Assembly: GCF_022539665.2 (NCBI RefSeq)
Contig: NC_081336.1
Coordinates: 7,974,778-8,038,777 of the forward strand
Origin: Daphnia carinata
Taxonomy: Eukaryota; Arthropoda; Branchiopoda; Diplostraca; Daphniidae
Reading direction: 5' to 3'
DNA length: 64,000 bases
Within the stretch, counting starts at the first letter, position 1; every line of letters starts with the position of its first letter. A program made the translations under genes and the position numbers. The notes under the pieces were generated by a model. That model saw only the letters and a program-made list of their open reading frames with translations, had not been told where the DNA came from and did not search any database. This document shows, in pieces, positions 27,801 through 37,836 of the stretch.

Positions 27801-30800
27801 TTTGAACGATAAAAAAAAAAGATGTCGGCGGGACTGATTTTTTGTGTTACGAAAAATACAAAGGGGGGGGGGAATAATTTCGTTTTCACGCATAGCAGCT
27901 GTCTTTTTAAAGCCTCGTTCCAAATACTTGGATCATATTTTAGCCAAAAAAAAAAAAGAAAAAATAAGCTTCCCCTCCTCCTTCTTTTCACCTTTCACCA
28001 TTTCGGTTGTGTGCGTCACCCCCCGAGTTTGTTTTGATGATTAAATCTACACAGAGACGTGTGGGCTTCTAGTCAAAAGTTACACACACATATACAAAGA
28101 AAGCAGTGTGTGTATTCCTGTGGTCCCGACCCATCCGGTCTTTCACTTTTTTTTTTTTTACTTCCATCCGGAATGAACGCATCTGTTTTCTTGAAAATGC
28201 GCTGCGGGATTTTTCGGACGGACGATATATTTTGTCTTGACCCTTTTTTTTTTTTTTTTTTCAAAAGAATAAATTATTTTAAAAAAGGGCGGGGGAGGGA
28301 AAGTTCATCACTTGAACGTGTCAAGTGAAAAAAAAAGACAAATAGCAAATAAAACTTTCAATTTTGCGCAATTTCCTCCGTTCGGAATGTTGGCAAACGT
28401 TAACGCACGCAGAACCCAAGGTAAACAACATAAAATAGAAAAAAAAAACGATGGAAATTCGAAATGAACATCGCCTTTCCCCTTTCGTGCAACACATCCG
28501 GAATGTTGTTGGTGTGTGGCGTCACGAAAAGGGCTGGGTCTGTCTAAAGCTGTTGGACAGTTCCCTGCCCAGTCTCGTTCATTTTGAAAAAAAATCCCAG
28601 TGCCAGAGTGTACGTGTCTCCGATAATGACGTGGTGACGTCATTTGCTAGAACAAGACACTTGTTTATTTTCCGAAAGGGCTAAGCTCAAATGCGTTCGT
28701 TCGTGATTTGATTTAAAAGAAGGGACGCCATTTTGGATTCTGTCAGGGATTTTACCAGCAGCTGGACCAGTATGCCGTCATGGGGGCGCCGCTCATTGCC
28801 CAAATGACATGCATCATACTCGAATAACGTACACACACGCTCGTCCTTTTCTTGCTATGCAAATTTGTTTAAAAGGAAGGGATTTTTACTTTAAGATGCA
28901 CTTGTGACCTACTTACTAGCAGTTCGTGCAGCTGCTTTTTTTTTGGTCCAAAACTACAGGTGTGAAAGAAATATTTATGAAATGAAGTTAGAAACAAAAA
29001 CGAGATGCTGTTTTTTTTTTTTTTTTAATCATCGTCAGTTGATGGTGACTCGCTTATTTTTTCTTAAATGTTGCGCTATTGGCTATTTGATCATAACGGT
29101 CTGCCTTCCAATTTTTTGTTTGTATTCAAATAAGAACACACCCTGTTTAGAAACGAGAAATCTCCCAATGGCCGTAGTTCGCATCTCGTGTCGTGTGTGG
29201 CGGCTGTCCAAATCCGCCCCGATGTTGTAAACGCCTCCCACTAACCTCCTCCTCCTACCGAAAAACCCTTACTCAATGCACGGTCGAAAAGCGAACGATA
29301 TCAGACAAAGAGTCACAACGGCAGCCCAAACAAGCTCTTTTTTTTTTTTCGTTCTCCCCCCCCCCCCCCCCCTTCTATCTGTGTGTGCGTGTGTGTGTGT
29401 GTGTTGATTTTCAAAAAGAGACGCTGTGTAAAGGCGCGCCGGTCCGGCCGGGAGTTGGCTCCAGTAAGAGCATCTGATCGCTCGTGTGTGTTGTCTGTCG
29501 CCATCAGAGTTCTCGTGTGTTGGGGGGGGGAGGGGTGAATTTCGAAAGGATAACGACGATACAACGAGTCGCAGTGGCGCTTGTAATTAGCCAGGAATTC
29601 CATCTTTTCCTTCTTCAAACAAAGTGAAGGCCTCATCAGCTGATTGTCTTTGATTTTTTTTTTTTTTAAAGACGAATTGTTTTTTTGTTTTTTTGGGGGG
29701 GGGGGCTTGTGAAAGTGTTGGGTTTGTGATTTGTTTATCCCAACTGCAATTTGGGGTGTCATCGAAAATGTTGCAGCCGCAACAGCAGTCCGGTTCTGAT
29801 TATAGTCGAATTCACGGTGTGAGGGCGATGGTGCCGATCCGGCCGGATATGGTGGTCAACAACAACAACGTGAACAACGGCGGTAGTAGACCGAGGCCGG
29901 CGCTGGGTGCCAAACCAATTCCACCGCCGAAACCTTTTCCTCGACCTCCGCCATCCGTCCGCCCTCGTGCCGCCCTTCCGCCCCAACCGGCACGTCTGTC
30001 TTATTCATCGTCTCCTCATGTCGCCGTCAACCAACGACGCCGGCCGTTGACGTGCGTCAACGATATGGCCCAAAATCCACTCTACATGTGCAGGTTTCTA
30101 AAAATCGTCCCCTCCACCTTTTTTTTTTTTTTTTTTATTTTTTTTTGATTTATTGTGATCAGCGGAAATTCCAACAGATGGCTCTCACTTTCACTTTGTA
30201 GTGGCCAGTTGGGAGATAACGTTTGACGGCGAGTCACACGTCCTGATTGAACGATGAATTGGCCCTTTTTTTTCTTCTTCTTATTATTAAGAAAAGCAAA
30301 AGAAAAAAAGGCAGTTTGGCTGAGAGGGGGGGGGGGGGGGAGAATCGAAAAAGAAAATTGGGTTGGATTTTTATCTCGATACGGCGCCACCATGGTGAGT
30401 GGCAGCTGCATCGAGATTAGAAGCGAGCCGCGCTGTGTTGCAGAGGAATGCGGGGTTGTCGCTGTTACGCTTCGCCTCTTTCGCTAATTTTAGAACCCGT
30501 CTGTTTTTTTTCTTCGGTGAAAGGCTTTTCATATATATATATATATATATACATTAGATTCTTTATATACAGAGGTCAAAGTATACATTTTCTATTTTTC
30601 TTTTTTCTTAAAAAAAAAATTGAAACAAAGTTTTAAATCATGGGCTAGGCGCCAAAGCGGCGGCGTTGCATTTATTTTTTCTATCCGTGTTTGATGGTTG
30701 CCATTTTGGCTCATTTGCGTCACAAACTGGATCCATGCTGAGTAATTTTTTTTTTTTCCTTTTTGGCAATCATAGTGGTGACACGAAGACTTTGAATAAT

Positions 30801-33800
30801 TAAGGCTCTCACCGACGCCGACATGAATTATGTATTTTTTCTGGCTGTCTTCTCTCTTGAAAAGAAAAAAAATAATAAAAAATAACGACCACATCATTAA
30901 CCTTGAAAAGCTTCACTTTGATTACACATCCATTTGATAAACTGGAATTTTCTAAAAAAAAAAAAAAAAAAATAACGTTCGTCTTTTGTTTTTAAAAAAA
31001 AAGTTCGAATGCGGCGTTGGTGGCGGTTGAATCCGGTGGTTTGCTGCCTCCGGCTGCATCCAGGAAGAGTCACCTAAACGAAGTGGTTGTTGTACCGAAC
31101 AACAACAACAACAACAATCGTCCCGAAAGGGGATTGATCCCGCCGGAACGGCCACCCAAAAAACCTCATTTGAGGGCCGGCGGGAGCACGGGCGGCATCA
31201 GTCCCGATCAGGAGATGCGCCGCATTGAAGCCTCTGTTCAAGAACTGATGACCTTAAATCAACAACAACAACAACAACAGCCAAGACAAGTTGTTCCACC
31301 ACCTCCACTTCCGACCACCAGGAAACCCCCGGCTCCTGATCCGCCCATGTCCCCGCCTCAGAGGCCGTCCGGTCCCGCCGTCAGTCCTGTGGCAGACATC
31401 CCATCGGCGCGGAGCGCCAGTCCCGACCTACCGCCGCCTCCTCCTCCGCCGGCCATGGAACGTGCCGATGAGGAAGTGGCCGACTGTGAAGATCCGCTAC
31501 CTCCGCCTCCACCTCCGCACGTTGTTTTGCTGGACGAGCGTCCGTCTACGACGGAGACGTCGTTCGATGAAGCATCACCTACACCGACGGCTCTCCTTGC
31601 CGTGCCCCAGTTGCCTACGCCCACCATGTATCATCACGAGTCTTACATGGCCCACCGGAAGAGCCACCACAGCCCCAACGGCGGATATCACAGACGATCG
31701 GCCGACAATCTCCTGGAATCCTCCATGACCTCACACGGTACACGCATTGACATCATTTCAATTATTATTATTATTTTTTTTTTTTAAATCTAATCAAAAC
31801 AAAAAAATTGTATTATTATAGCTTGGGAGAAGCATTACAATGTCCGGCAAGGAAGTTCGGCCGCCACGACGTTGATTTTCTCGTCGGCGGAAGCCCTTCA
31901 CATCCAGCCGGCCGAAAGTTCGGTTCAAGAGTCGAGTAAATCGACTTCTGCGAGTCCGCCCGTCGAGTCGAAATCGACGTACATATCGGAGCTGACGATC
32001 CAGACGTCGGCCGTGCCGCAGACGGAGACGCTTTCAGTTGCCCAGCAACCGGACGCTCGTCCCACCACGCCGCAGCACACGTACCGCTCGTTGATGAACG
32101 CCAAAGCCGAGCGCTTCAATTACCTGCGTCAGGTGAGCGAAGGCCGGCCACATGCATCAACGTCCACGTCGTCGACGGGCAATTCGAAATTGTCCGACCC
32201 GGGTCCGCCCAAGTCGCTAATGGATTTGAACCTGTCGCGAGCGGCCGCCGGAGTCCACCAAAGGAGCCATTCGGATAGTGATAGCCCGTCGTCGGCATCG
32301 GCCTCGATCCAGCCGCCCAAGCCTCCAGTGCCTCCCAAAGTGGCTCCTCCTCCGCGACCCAAGCGCCCGGAAGAGGTGGAATGCGATCAGCTGAGCAAAG
32401 ATCTTATCAATCACCTACTCCCATCCGATTCGCGGCTCCACGCTTTGCTCAGCGTCCCCGATCCGGCCCAAGCGGCCGCCTGTCTCCGCACCGAAGGACT
32501 ATTGGAAGTGACTCCGCCCGCCGCTTCGCCCGTCTCCCTTCAAGTCACTCCCACTCCAGCCACGACTCCAACTTCTCCCAATCATTCATCCGCCGCCTCG
32601 CCGCAGCCTCCGCTGACGTCACAGACGACCTCATCCACCTCACCAAAGTAAGTCGATTTTCAATAAAAAAAAAAAAAAAAAAAGTTCCGGGTTTTTTTTT
32701 CTCTTTTGGCTTCCCGTTTCACCATTTATTTATTCACGGATGTTTTTGTTGTCGTAAGAACAAAATGGCGGGTCACGGTGTTGTGGGGTTTCTCTTTAAA
32801 TCCCCCCTTTTTTTTTTTTTTTTTATTATTATTCAATTTTCAAAACGGTTGACGCGCTCCAGTTGCCTAGTGACGGCCAGAGTGTGTCTTTTCATGTTCA
32901 ATCCGTCGTGGTGCGCAGATTTATTTATTTTTCAATTCACTTCCGGGGAGGGGGGGCGCTTTCGGCTGTTGCGCACAACTCAGTCTGTTAGACGTTGCGA
33001 GTTAAGTTAGTGCTGTTGCGTGTGAGATGGACCCGACGGATTTATCGGACGATTGCCATTCAATCGTCTCGTTCTCCTCGGTTGCCAGCAGCTGGACTTC
33101 TGTGTCCTCTTCGTCTAACGGCAACTGTCATATCTTTGTTGACATCAAGTATATAAGACGTGTTTTCTTTTTTCAATGAAAAGAAACGAGGGGGGCAAGG
33201 GCATCATTAAGTGTCCTATTCATATTGGCTTTTCATGTATCGATTTAATATTTTTTGCGATAGATCCAACAGTTGTGCGCCTTTGCCGGCCACCTCGGCC
33301 TATTTCACGACGTCGGAACCGAGGGCGAAATTGCTAACGCGTTACCATAGCAACCACATTTTAAACGGCCTCGATGGCAACGCATCCGCCGCTGGAATGC
33401 AGTGCGGGAGAAATGGAGAACCCGTCGATTCCGAGTTGCTCATCAAGAAAAAGGTAAACGCGCTTAAAAATTGATTTTAAATTCGATGGAAAAAAGCAAT
33501 TAAGAGTTATTTTATCGATCGCCAGGAGGAGCTAGTGTCCCGTTTGGCTCGCAAGCTGGATGTACTCCGATCGGAGCGCGAGGCCATCCAGGAGGAGGTG
33601 GAAGCCAACGAATTACTGGGACGGTCGGTGACGAGCCGAGTGGCTTGTGTCGCCACGCCGGCCGAGACCAACAAGGTCTTCTTGCACGTCGCTGAAGTGG
33701 ACAAGATCACGGCCTTACTCTTGGCACTAGCCGGGCGGTTGGCCCGAGCCCAAAACGCCCTCCTTTCGTTGCCCAATGAAATTGAAGCCCAAGAAAAGGT

Positions 33801-34150
33801 AAATACAACCACCCCCCTGAAGATCCAACTAAATTTTGTTTGTACATGCGTTTAAATTGATTGTCTTTATTTTCTGACGCTAGATGGTGCTGGAGGGCAA
33901 ACGAGATAAATTGCTGGAGCAGCTGGAAGAGGCTAAACGGCTCAAGGAGAATATCGATCGGCGATCGCGTCAAGTGTCGGGTCTCCTCTCGAAATACTTG
34001 ACTGAAGAAGAGTTTGCCGACTACAGCCACTTTGTGACGATGAAAGCCAAACTGGTTATCGACCAACGTGAAATCGACGAGAAGATCAAGCTGGGCGACG
34101 AGCAGCTGGTCGCTCTCAGAGAAACGCTCCACCTTCGACCCAGAGTCTAA
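9896..34150 (+). CDS. shroom: Shroom, actin- and Rho-kinase-binding cytoskeletal regulator (multi-exon)
   Basis: Shroom proteins bring Rho kinase to apical actin and drive apical constriction. Exons, joined in consistent phase: 9896-9978, 16309-17418, 22827-25206, 29777-30093, 31004-31737, 31822-32647, 33264-33453, 33526-33798, 33884-34150, giving about 2059 residues. The alternative exon 26824-26882 can replace 29777-30093 in phase. The diagnostic part is the last two exons: a heptad-rich coiled coil followed by FADYSHFVTMKAKL and QREIDEKIKLGDEQL, the ASD2 domain (about residues 1875-2055) that binds Rho kinase. The rest is Ser/Pro/Gln-rich and disordered, with LPPPPPP stretches near residue 1435-1465 (Ena/VASP EVH1-type ligands), poly-Asn and poly-Gln runs, and a conserved-looking charged island (FTYLDPDKRMRV, about 1129-1140). 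No PDZ domain is seen, as in other arthropod Shrooms. The start ATG has context caccATGG. Exon 1 is the least certain exon. Confidence 0.92.
9979..16308 (+). other. Shroom intron 1 (6.3 kb)
   Basis: Bounded by CAG|GTGGGT at 9976-9984 and ATAATAG|G at 16302-16309. The 3' splice site is preceded by an A12 run rather than a pyrimidine tract, although a T-rich stretch lies further upstream. The intron contains poly-G/C runs of ten or more (13025, 14264), TG repeats (10024, 14210) and several TTCGTGA/TCACGAA heptamers. No internal gene or non-coding RNA was recognised. Confidence 0.7.
17419..22826 (+). other. Shroom intron 2 (5.4 kb)
   Basis: Bounded by CAG|GTAAGA at 17416-17424 and a tandem AAGCAG acceptor at 22821-22826. 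It contains two palindromic TGACGTCA sites (18181, 18293), a CA repeat (18150) and long T/A runs. A less homopolymeric stretch around 19440-19640 with a TCAGTT initiator-like sequence could be an alternative promoter, but nothing coding could be joined to it. Confidence 0.65.
25754..25864 (+). CDS. shroom: Candidate alternative first coding exon of shroom (37 codons)
   Basis: The ATG at 25754 opens 37 codons (start MVNGWRSWWTAIRSPISW) and the frame ends exactly in phase 0 at a good donor, TTC|GTGAGT. The next exon candidate (26824) begins in phase 0, so joining them is open through to the shroom stop (820 codons). There is no acceptor AG in the pyrimidine-rich 60 bp upstream, which argues for a first rather than an internal exon. 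GC content is clearly above the flanking intron. The Trp- and Arg-rich N-terminus matches no domain I know. Transcript evidence is absent, so this remains a prediction from phase, composition and splice signal. Confidence 0.4.
26824..26882 (+). CDS. shroom: Candidate cassette exon of shroom (59 nt)
   Basis: Flanked by ATCTAG|AATG and GTTGG|GTAAGC, with a pyrimidine-rich tract just upstream. It reads NDVQPAGSVNNSPNSSELV in phase 0, compatible with the phase-0 end of the 25206 exon and of the 25864 exon. It ends in phase 2, which fits directly onto the exon at 31004 but not onto the phase-0 acceptor at 29777. It would therefore be used instead of, not together with, the 29777-30093 exon, unless a weaker acceptor at 29716 is used. 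Confidence 0.45.
28747..28827 (+). pseudogene. Possible reverse-transcriptase remnant in a shroom intron
   Basis: A short frame reads GFYQQLDQYAVMGAPLIAQM and stops at TAA 28825-28827. The arrangement Y-x-Q-x-x-G/Q...A-x-MG-x-PL resembles the YxQxDGxAMGSPL block of Penelope-like and related non-LTR reverse transcriptases, with one extra residue and loss of the usual Gly. No other RT block was found nearby, so at most this is a decayed fragment. It could also be chance, or an unused exon, since it follows a TCAG acceptor-like sequence. Confidence 0.25.
29768..30093 (+). CDS. shroom: Shroom internal exon or alternative start exon, proline-rich
   Basis: The peptide is proline- and arginine-rich (KPIPPPKPFPRPPPSVRPR) and continues in phase 2 into the exon at 31004. 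Two uses are possible. TTGCAG|CCG at 29776/29777 gives a phase-0 acceptor that fits the end of the big exon at 25206. Alternatively the ATG at 29768 could start a shorter form of 871 residues. The frame stays open upstream through T- and G-runs, so the start cannot be decided from sequence. The donor is TGCAG|GTTTCT. Confidence 0.7.
32980..32985 (+). promoter_or_regulatory. Predicted initiator (Inr) of the short shroom isoform
   Basis: TCAGTC matches the arthropod initiator consensus TCAGTY, with the presumptive +1 A at 32982. At +28 (33009-33014) the sequence AGTGCT matches five of six positions of the downstream promoter element. The start codon of the short form lies 45 bp downstream at 33027. 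The upstream 100 bp is G/C-richer than the intron around it. Confidence 0.35.
33027..33148 (+). CDS. shroom: Alternative first exon of an ASD2-only shroom isoform
   Basis: The ATG at 33027 opens 40 codons plus two bases (start MDPTDLSDDCHSIVSFSSVA) ending at AA|GTATAT. The next exon (33264) needs exactly one base to finish the codon, and the long-form exon ending at 32647 also ends in AA phase 2. Both routes therefore give the same Lys codon and frame. The product would be 283 residues: a Ser-rich leader, the linker exon and the complete ASD2 coiled coil. There is no acceptor immediately before the ATG, and an initiator-like TCAGTC lies 45 bp upstream, so I read it as a first exon with its own promoter. 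Short Rho-kinase-binding Shroom isoforms from internal promoters are known in other animals. Confidence 0.6.
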
Positions 34151-34509
34151 AGAGGTTTGAGACAAACGAAAAAAATGATGATGGAAATTTTCATGTATGG
34201 CTTCATTTCTTTTTCTTTGTTTGCAAAATATTATTTTGTTCCTTTCAAGTCAAAAAGATAATTGAATCATTCAATTTTCTTACGTTCTTCTTGTTTTGTT
34301 TTTTTTTACTCTGGTCGCTGGATATTCACTAAAAGGCTGGACATTTTGTTGTTGGCCTACCGTCAACTGTGACCGACATTCGTTTATCCGTCGTCTTCAC
34401 GATCCTTTTTTGTTGCTCTCCATCAATCTTTTTTTTTTTTTTTTTGTTTTTTGTTTTCCTTTGTGTGTGTCTATACTTGTAAAAATTTGTTGTGTTCCCC
34501 AACATGAAT

Positions 34510-34543
<34 letters not shown>

Positions 34544-35945
34544 AATTCGCATGAAAAAAAAAAACAACAAAACAAACATTGGTGATCAATCTTTTATCAT
34601 TCGGTGGGTTTGGCCGGAATTTGCAACGTTTTTCTGTTCCGTTTCCCTTCTACCCCTTTATATTTGTACAGTTTTCGTGGCGTGGGACGATTTGGAAAAA
34701 CGTCTTTTCTTATTTTTTTTAAAATTTTTTTCAACTTGATTCTTCGTGCTTTTTTTTCTAAATCTTTCTCGTCTTTCTCCTACGTCCTGAATTTGTAACG
34801 GTTGTTAAATAACGGCGATCTCAATCCCCTCCTCCCCTTTTTATCTGCTTTCATTTTATCTCTCCCTTTTTATTTTTCACTCGAAAAAATTACTATTATT
34901 ATTATTGGGTTTTTATCCATTTTATATTTACGGCAATTTTGCATTTCTTTTCAATTTCCAATATTTTTAAAAAACGATGTCGCACAGGCAACGTTGTTTA
35001 CATTTTCGCTGTCGTCTGCTTTTCTCTAAATTTTTTTTCTCTGTTGGGTCATTTCTCTCTCTCTCTCACGTCTTCATTTAGTTTTTAACTACACACACAC
35101 ACAAGTCTCTTGAAAAACAAAAACAAAAATGTTGTTACCGATGTTTAAGAAAAAATATTTACCAAATGTGGGGAGGGTTTTCGAAAAAAAAAATGGCGGA
35201 TCACTTGCTGTTGAGCCGCTGCTACCGCTTTCCGTACTGCTTTTGTTTTTCTCTTCGATTGGCCCGATGTCCTTAAAAATGTTGTCAGGAAAGAAAATAA
35301 CGTGCCTTAAAACTCTTTTCAAAGTTGTTTTTGACGAGGGGAGAGAGAAAAAAAAAAAAAAAAGAAACTTGAAAAGTTGAATGTTTCTTTTCTGTCTTTC
35401 AATGTTTTGTTTTGTTTCTTATCTTTCCAATTTCCTTTTGTCTTTCCTGAACTCGTGCCGGGGAGATTGGGGATTGAGAAGGACAATGGAGGGCGAATAC
35501 CCCATTTTTTTTTCTATATATTTTATACATAATTAAGCGACAACCATTATTTGCTTGGCGGAAATTTCGATGTTTTTTTTTTTTGAATGTCTTGTATCTT
35601 TTTTTTTATTGGATGAAACTCCCAAAAACGAAGAGAAAATAATAGAACGACATATAAAAGAAAAGAGTCCATTTCAACTGTTGTTTTTAAATCTTCTCTA
35701 AACACCAACCAATTAAAAGTATTTTAGGTAAATATTTCAGAAGGAAATCGATCAAAAAAAAAATTGTGTGATAGTGATACGGTGCGAACACAGGGACACT
35801 TCGCACATAAGCACACCAAAAGGCTGTCCTCGATATATATTTCATATAATTTTTCTTTTTCTCTACTTCAAAACAAACAAAAAATTCGGGCGGCAACGAG
35901 GGAACTTTCTTTTTTTAAGGACAGCGTTTGTTTTTGTTTGTCATC
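34151..35945. other. Shroom 3' untranslated region and intergenic DNA
   Basis: T-rich sequence with very long T runs (for example near 34512) and an AC repeat near 35091. No open frame with normal composition is present. The 3' end of shroom probably lies here, but no canonical AATAAA was seen on the plus strand. A TTTATT at 35605-35610 can serve as AATAAA for the convergent glucosamine-6-phosphate deaminase gene. Confidence 0.6.
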
Positions 35946-36020
35946 TTAAACATCGGCTCCATCTTGAGATTTGATGTCATCTAAAGGGTCGACCAGTTTG
36001 CTGTGAACGTCCCATAAATT
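35946..36020 (-). CDS. Gnpda: Alternative last exon A of glucosamine-6-phosphate deaminase
   Basis: After a good acceptor (TTGTGTAG|AAT) the exon reads [15 protein letters not shown] and stops at TAA, 24 codons. It fits the phase-0 end of the exon at 36602. The VHSKLVDPL core matches the C-terminal helix region of animal GNPDA, so this is the canonical tail. A TTTATT (AATAAA on this strand) lies about 340 bp downstream. Confidence 0.8.
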   Translation of the reverse strand, partial: NLWDVHSKLVDPLDDIKSQDGADV

Positions 36021-37836
36021 CTACACAATTTCAAAACAAAAAGTTTAAAAATGTGGAAAAAAAAACCTGTTTAGTGACAATATGGAAAGAAAAAAAAAAC
36101 AGACAGGACGGCTGGACGACTTGCATTTCGAAACAGAGACATCACGCGACAGAGGAAAGTGTTAAGTGTTGTTATTTGGGCAGTTTCCAGCAGACAGATA
36201 AGTGATCAGTGTGTTTGCGTGTTAGTCTCCCCAAATTAAAGGTGGTTTCCCTTTTTTTTTTTCCCCCAAAACAAGTCAGTCGATGCGTGAAATGGGGAGG
36301 GAACAAGACATGCTCTCCGACCACTTAATGGTACCTTGTTTTTTTGTTTTGTTCTTTTACCCTAAAGAAGGAAGAAGATCAAGATTGCTGCTGGATATCT
36401 TCCACTAGCTCATTATGAACTTCCCACAGATCCTTTGGAACGATGACAATAGGAAATCATAATGTTTTAAATGCATTCCCCCCAACGTAAACGACCGAAT
36501 GAAAACCAAGGTCAATGAAATATTTCAAAAGTGAAAAGAAACAAAACTGCGGTTCCCAGAACCTTCTAGTTTAATGTCTGTTACCTTAATTCATTTTTTA
36601 CCTTGAAGTATTTAACCGTTTTGACTTTCAGTTCCAGAGTGGCGTCCTCATCGCAAATGAGGAGAGCACGAGGATGCTGCTGGATAGCCGAGACGGTCCA
36701 CATGTGATTTACTCCTTCCTCGACGGCCTTGTAGAGCGCCAGGGCTTTATGGGCACCGGTAATTAGCACCATAACCTGAATGGCAAAATGTTTTATCGTG
36801 CCTGCAGGCTAGAGAACAGTTTTCATACAAGTGAACGTACCTCATTGGCGTCCATGACGGTACCTACACCAACCGTCAGAGCTTGTTTGGGAACTTTAGA
36901 CAGATCGTTGTTAAAAAATCTAGCATTGGCAATGATCGTATCTTGTGCCAAAGTCTTCAGGCGAGTCCTGCCATTCGGGAGGGTTAAAAAAAGTAGGACG
37001 AACAACGGTGTTAAAAGTGAGCAATCTTTCCGTAGTATTAATGAGCACACGCCATTTGGTACGATGCATACCTGGATACGAGCGAAGAACCCGGTTCATT
37101 GAAAGCTATGTGTCCATCGGGGCCGATGCCTGCAAGTTTTTGAGTAACCCAACGAGATGGAAATGAATGATTAGTTTTAAAATTTGATTGGACAACAGAT
37201 GATCACCTCCGACGAACAGGTGGACTCCACCAGCTTCTTTAATTTTCTCTTCATACGCAAGGCATTCGGCTTGCAGGTCAGCTGCGTTACCGTCCAAAAT
37301 GTGAACGTTTTCTGGTAGAATATCAATGTGTTTGAAGAAATTATTCCACATGAAGTAGTGGTAGGATTCTGGGTGTTCGCGTGGAAGGTTCACGTATTCA
37401 TCCATGTTGAAAGTCTTGACGTACCGGAACGAGATACGACCTTGCTTGTGGAACTCGATCAGCTTGCGGTACATGCCCAGAGGAGTACTTCCTGTAGCCA
37501 TGGTGATTAAACAAAGTGAAAACAAAGAATATTCTTTAATATCATCCTTAAAGCCAGAAAAAACCAGTTAAACAGGTCATTGTTACACTTCATGGTAAAG
37601 CTTAGGCATTTCTGAAAATAAGATATCATCAAGCAGGAAAACAAAAAAAATTTAATGAGAAGATATCAAATGGTATAAGCCTATTTTCAGGTGAATTAGA
37701 TAGGATGATTACCAGTTGGCAGACCAAGCACGAAAAAATTGTCAGGTCCTGGATTGAAATCTTTCACCCGTTTCAAGACATAACGAGCGGCCCAGTCGGT
37801 TACCAGGTCGGAATTCTCTTGAATTACCAAACGCAT
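35946..37836 (-). CDS. Gnpda: Glucosamine-6-phosphate deaminase/isomerase
   Basis: Converts glucosamine-6-phosphate to fructose-6-phosphate and ammonia, the last step of cytosolic GlcNAc catabolism. Exons on the minus strand: 37836-37713, 37491-37207, 37129-37072, 36967-36841, 36775-36602, then one of two last exons (36432-36379 or 36020-35946), giving 273 or 280 residues, close to the usual 270-290. Family motifs are in place: [12 protein letters not shown] (phosphate binding), FNMDEY with catalytic Asp72, and [11 protein letters not shown] with Asp141, His143 and Glu148. All splice phases agree and no reading-frame damage is seen. The start Met matches the usual N-terminus (MRLVIQEN). A TTG-led extension upstream is open but has no ATG. 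The gene is divergent from the deacetylase gene acting one step earlier. Confidence 0.97.
36379..36432 (-). CDS. Gnpda: Alternative last exon B of glucosamine-6-phosphate deaminase
   Basis: Lies between the common part of the gene and last exon A. After CCAAAG the exon reads [17 protein letters not shown] and stops at TGA, 17 codons. It is in phase 0 like exon A and is clearly homologous to it over the first ten residues, pointing to exon duplication. Use of B gives a shorter, more acidic, Gln-rich tail. Confidence 0.7.
   Translation of the reverse strand, partial: DLWEVHNELVEDIQQQS

Noticed and set aside
31261-31282. CAACAACAA repeats as microsatellite elements
   Set aside because: They encode the poly-Gln and poly-Asn runs of shroom in frame and need no separate call.
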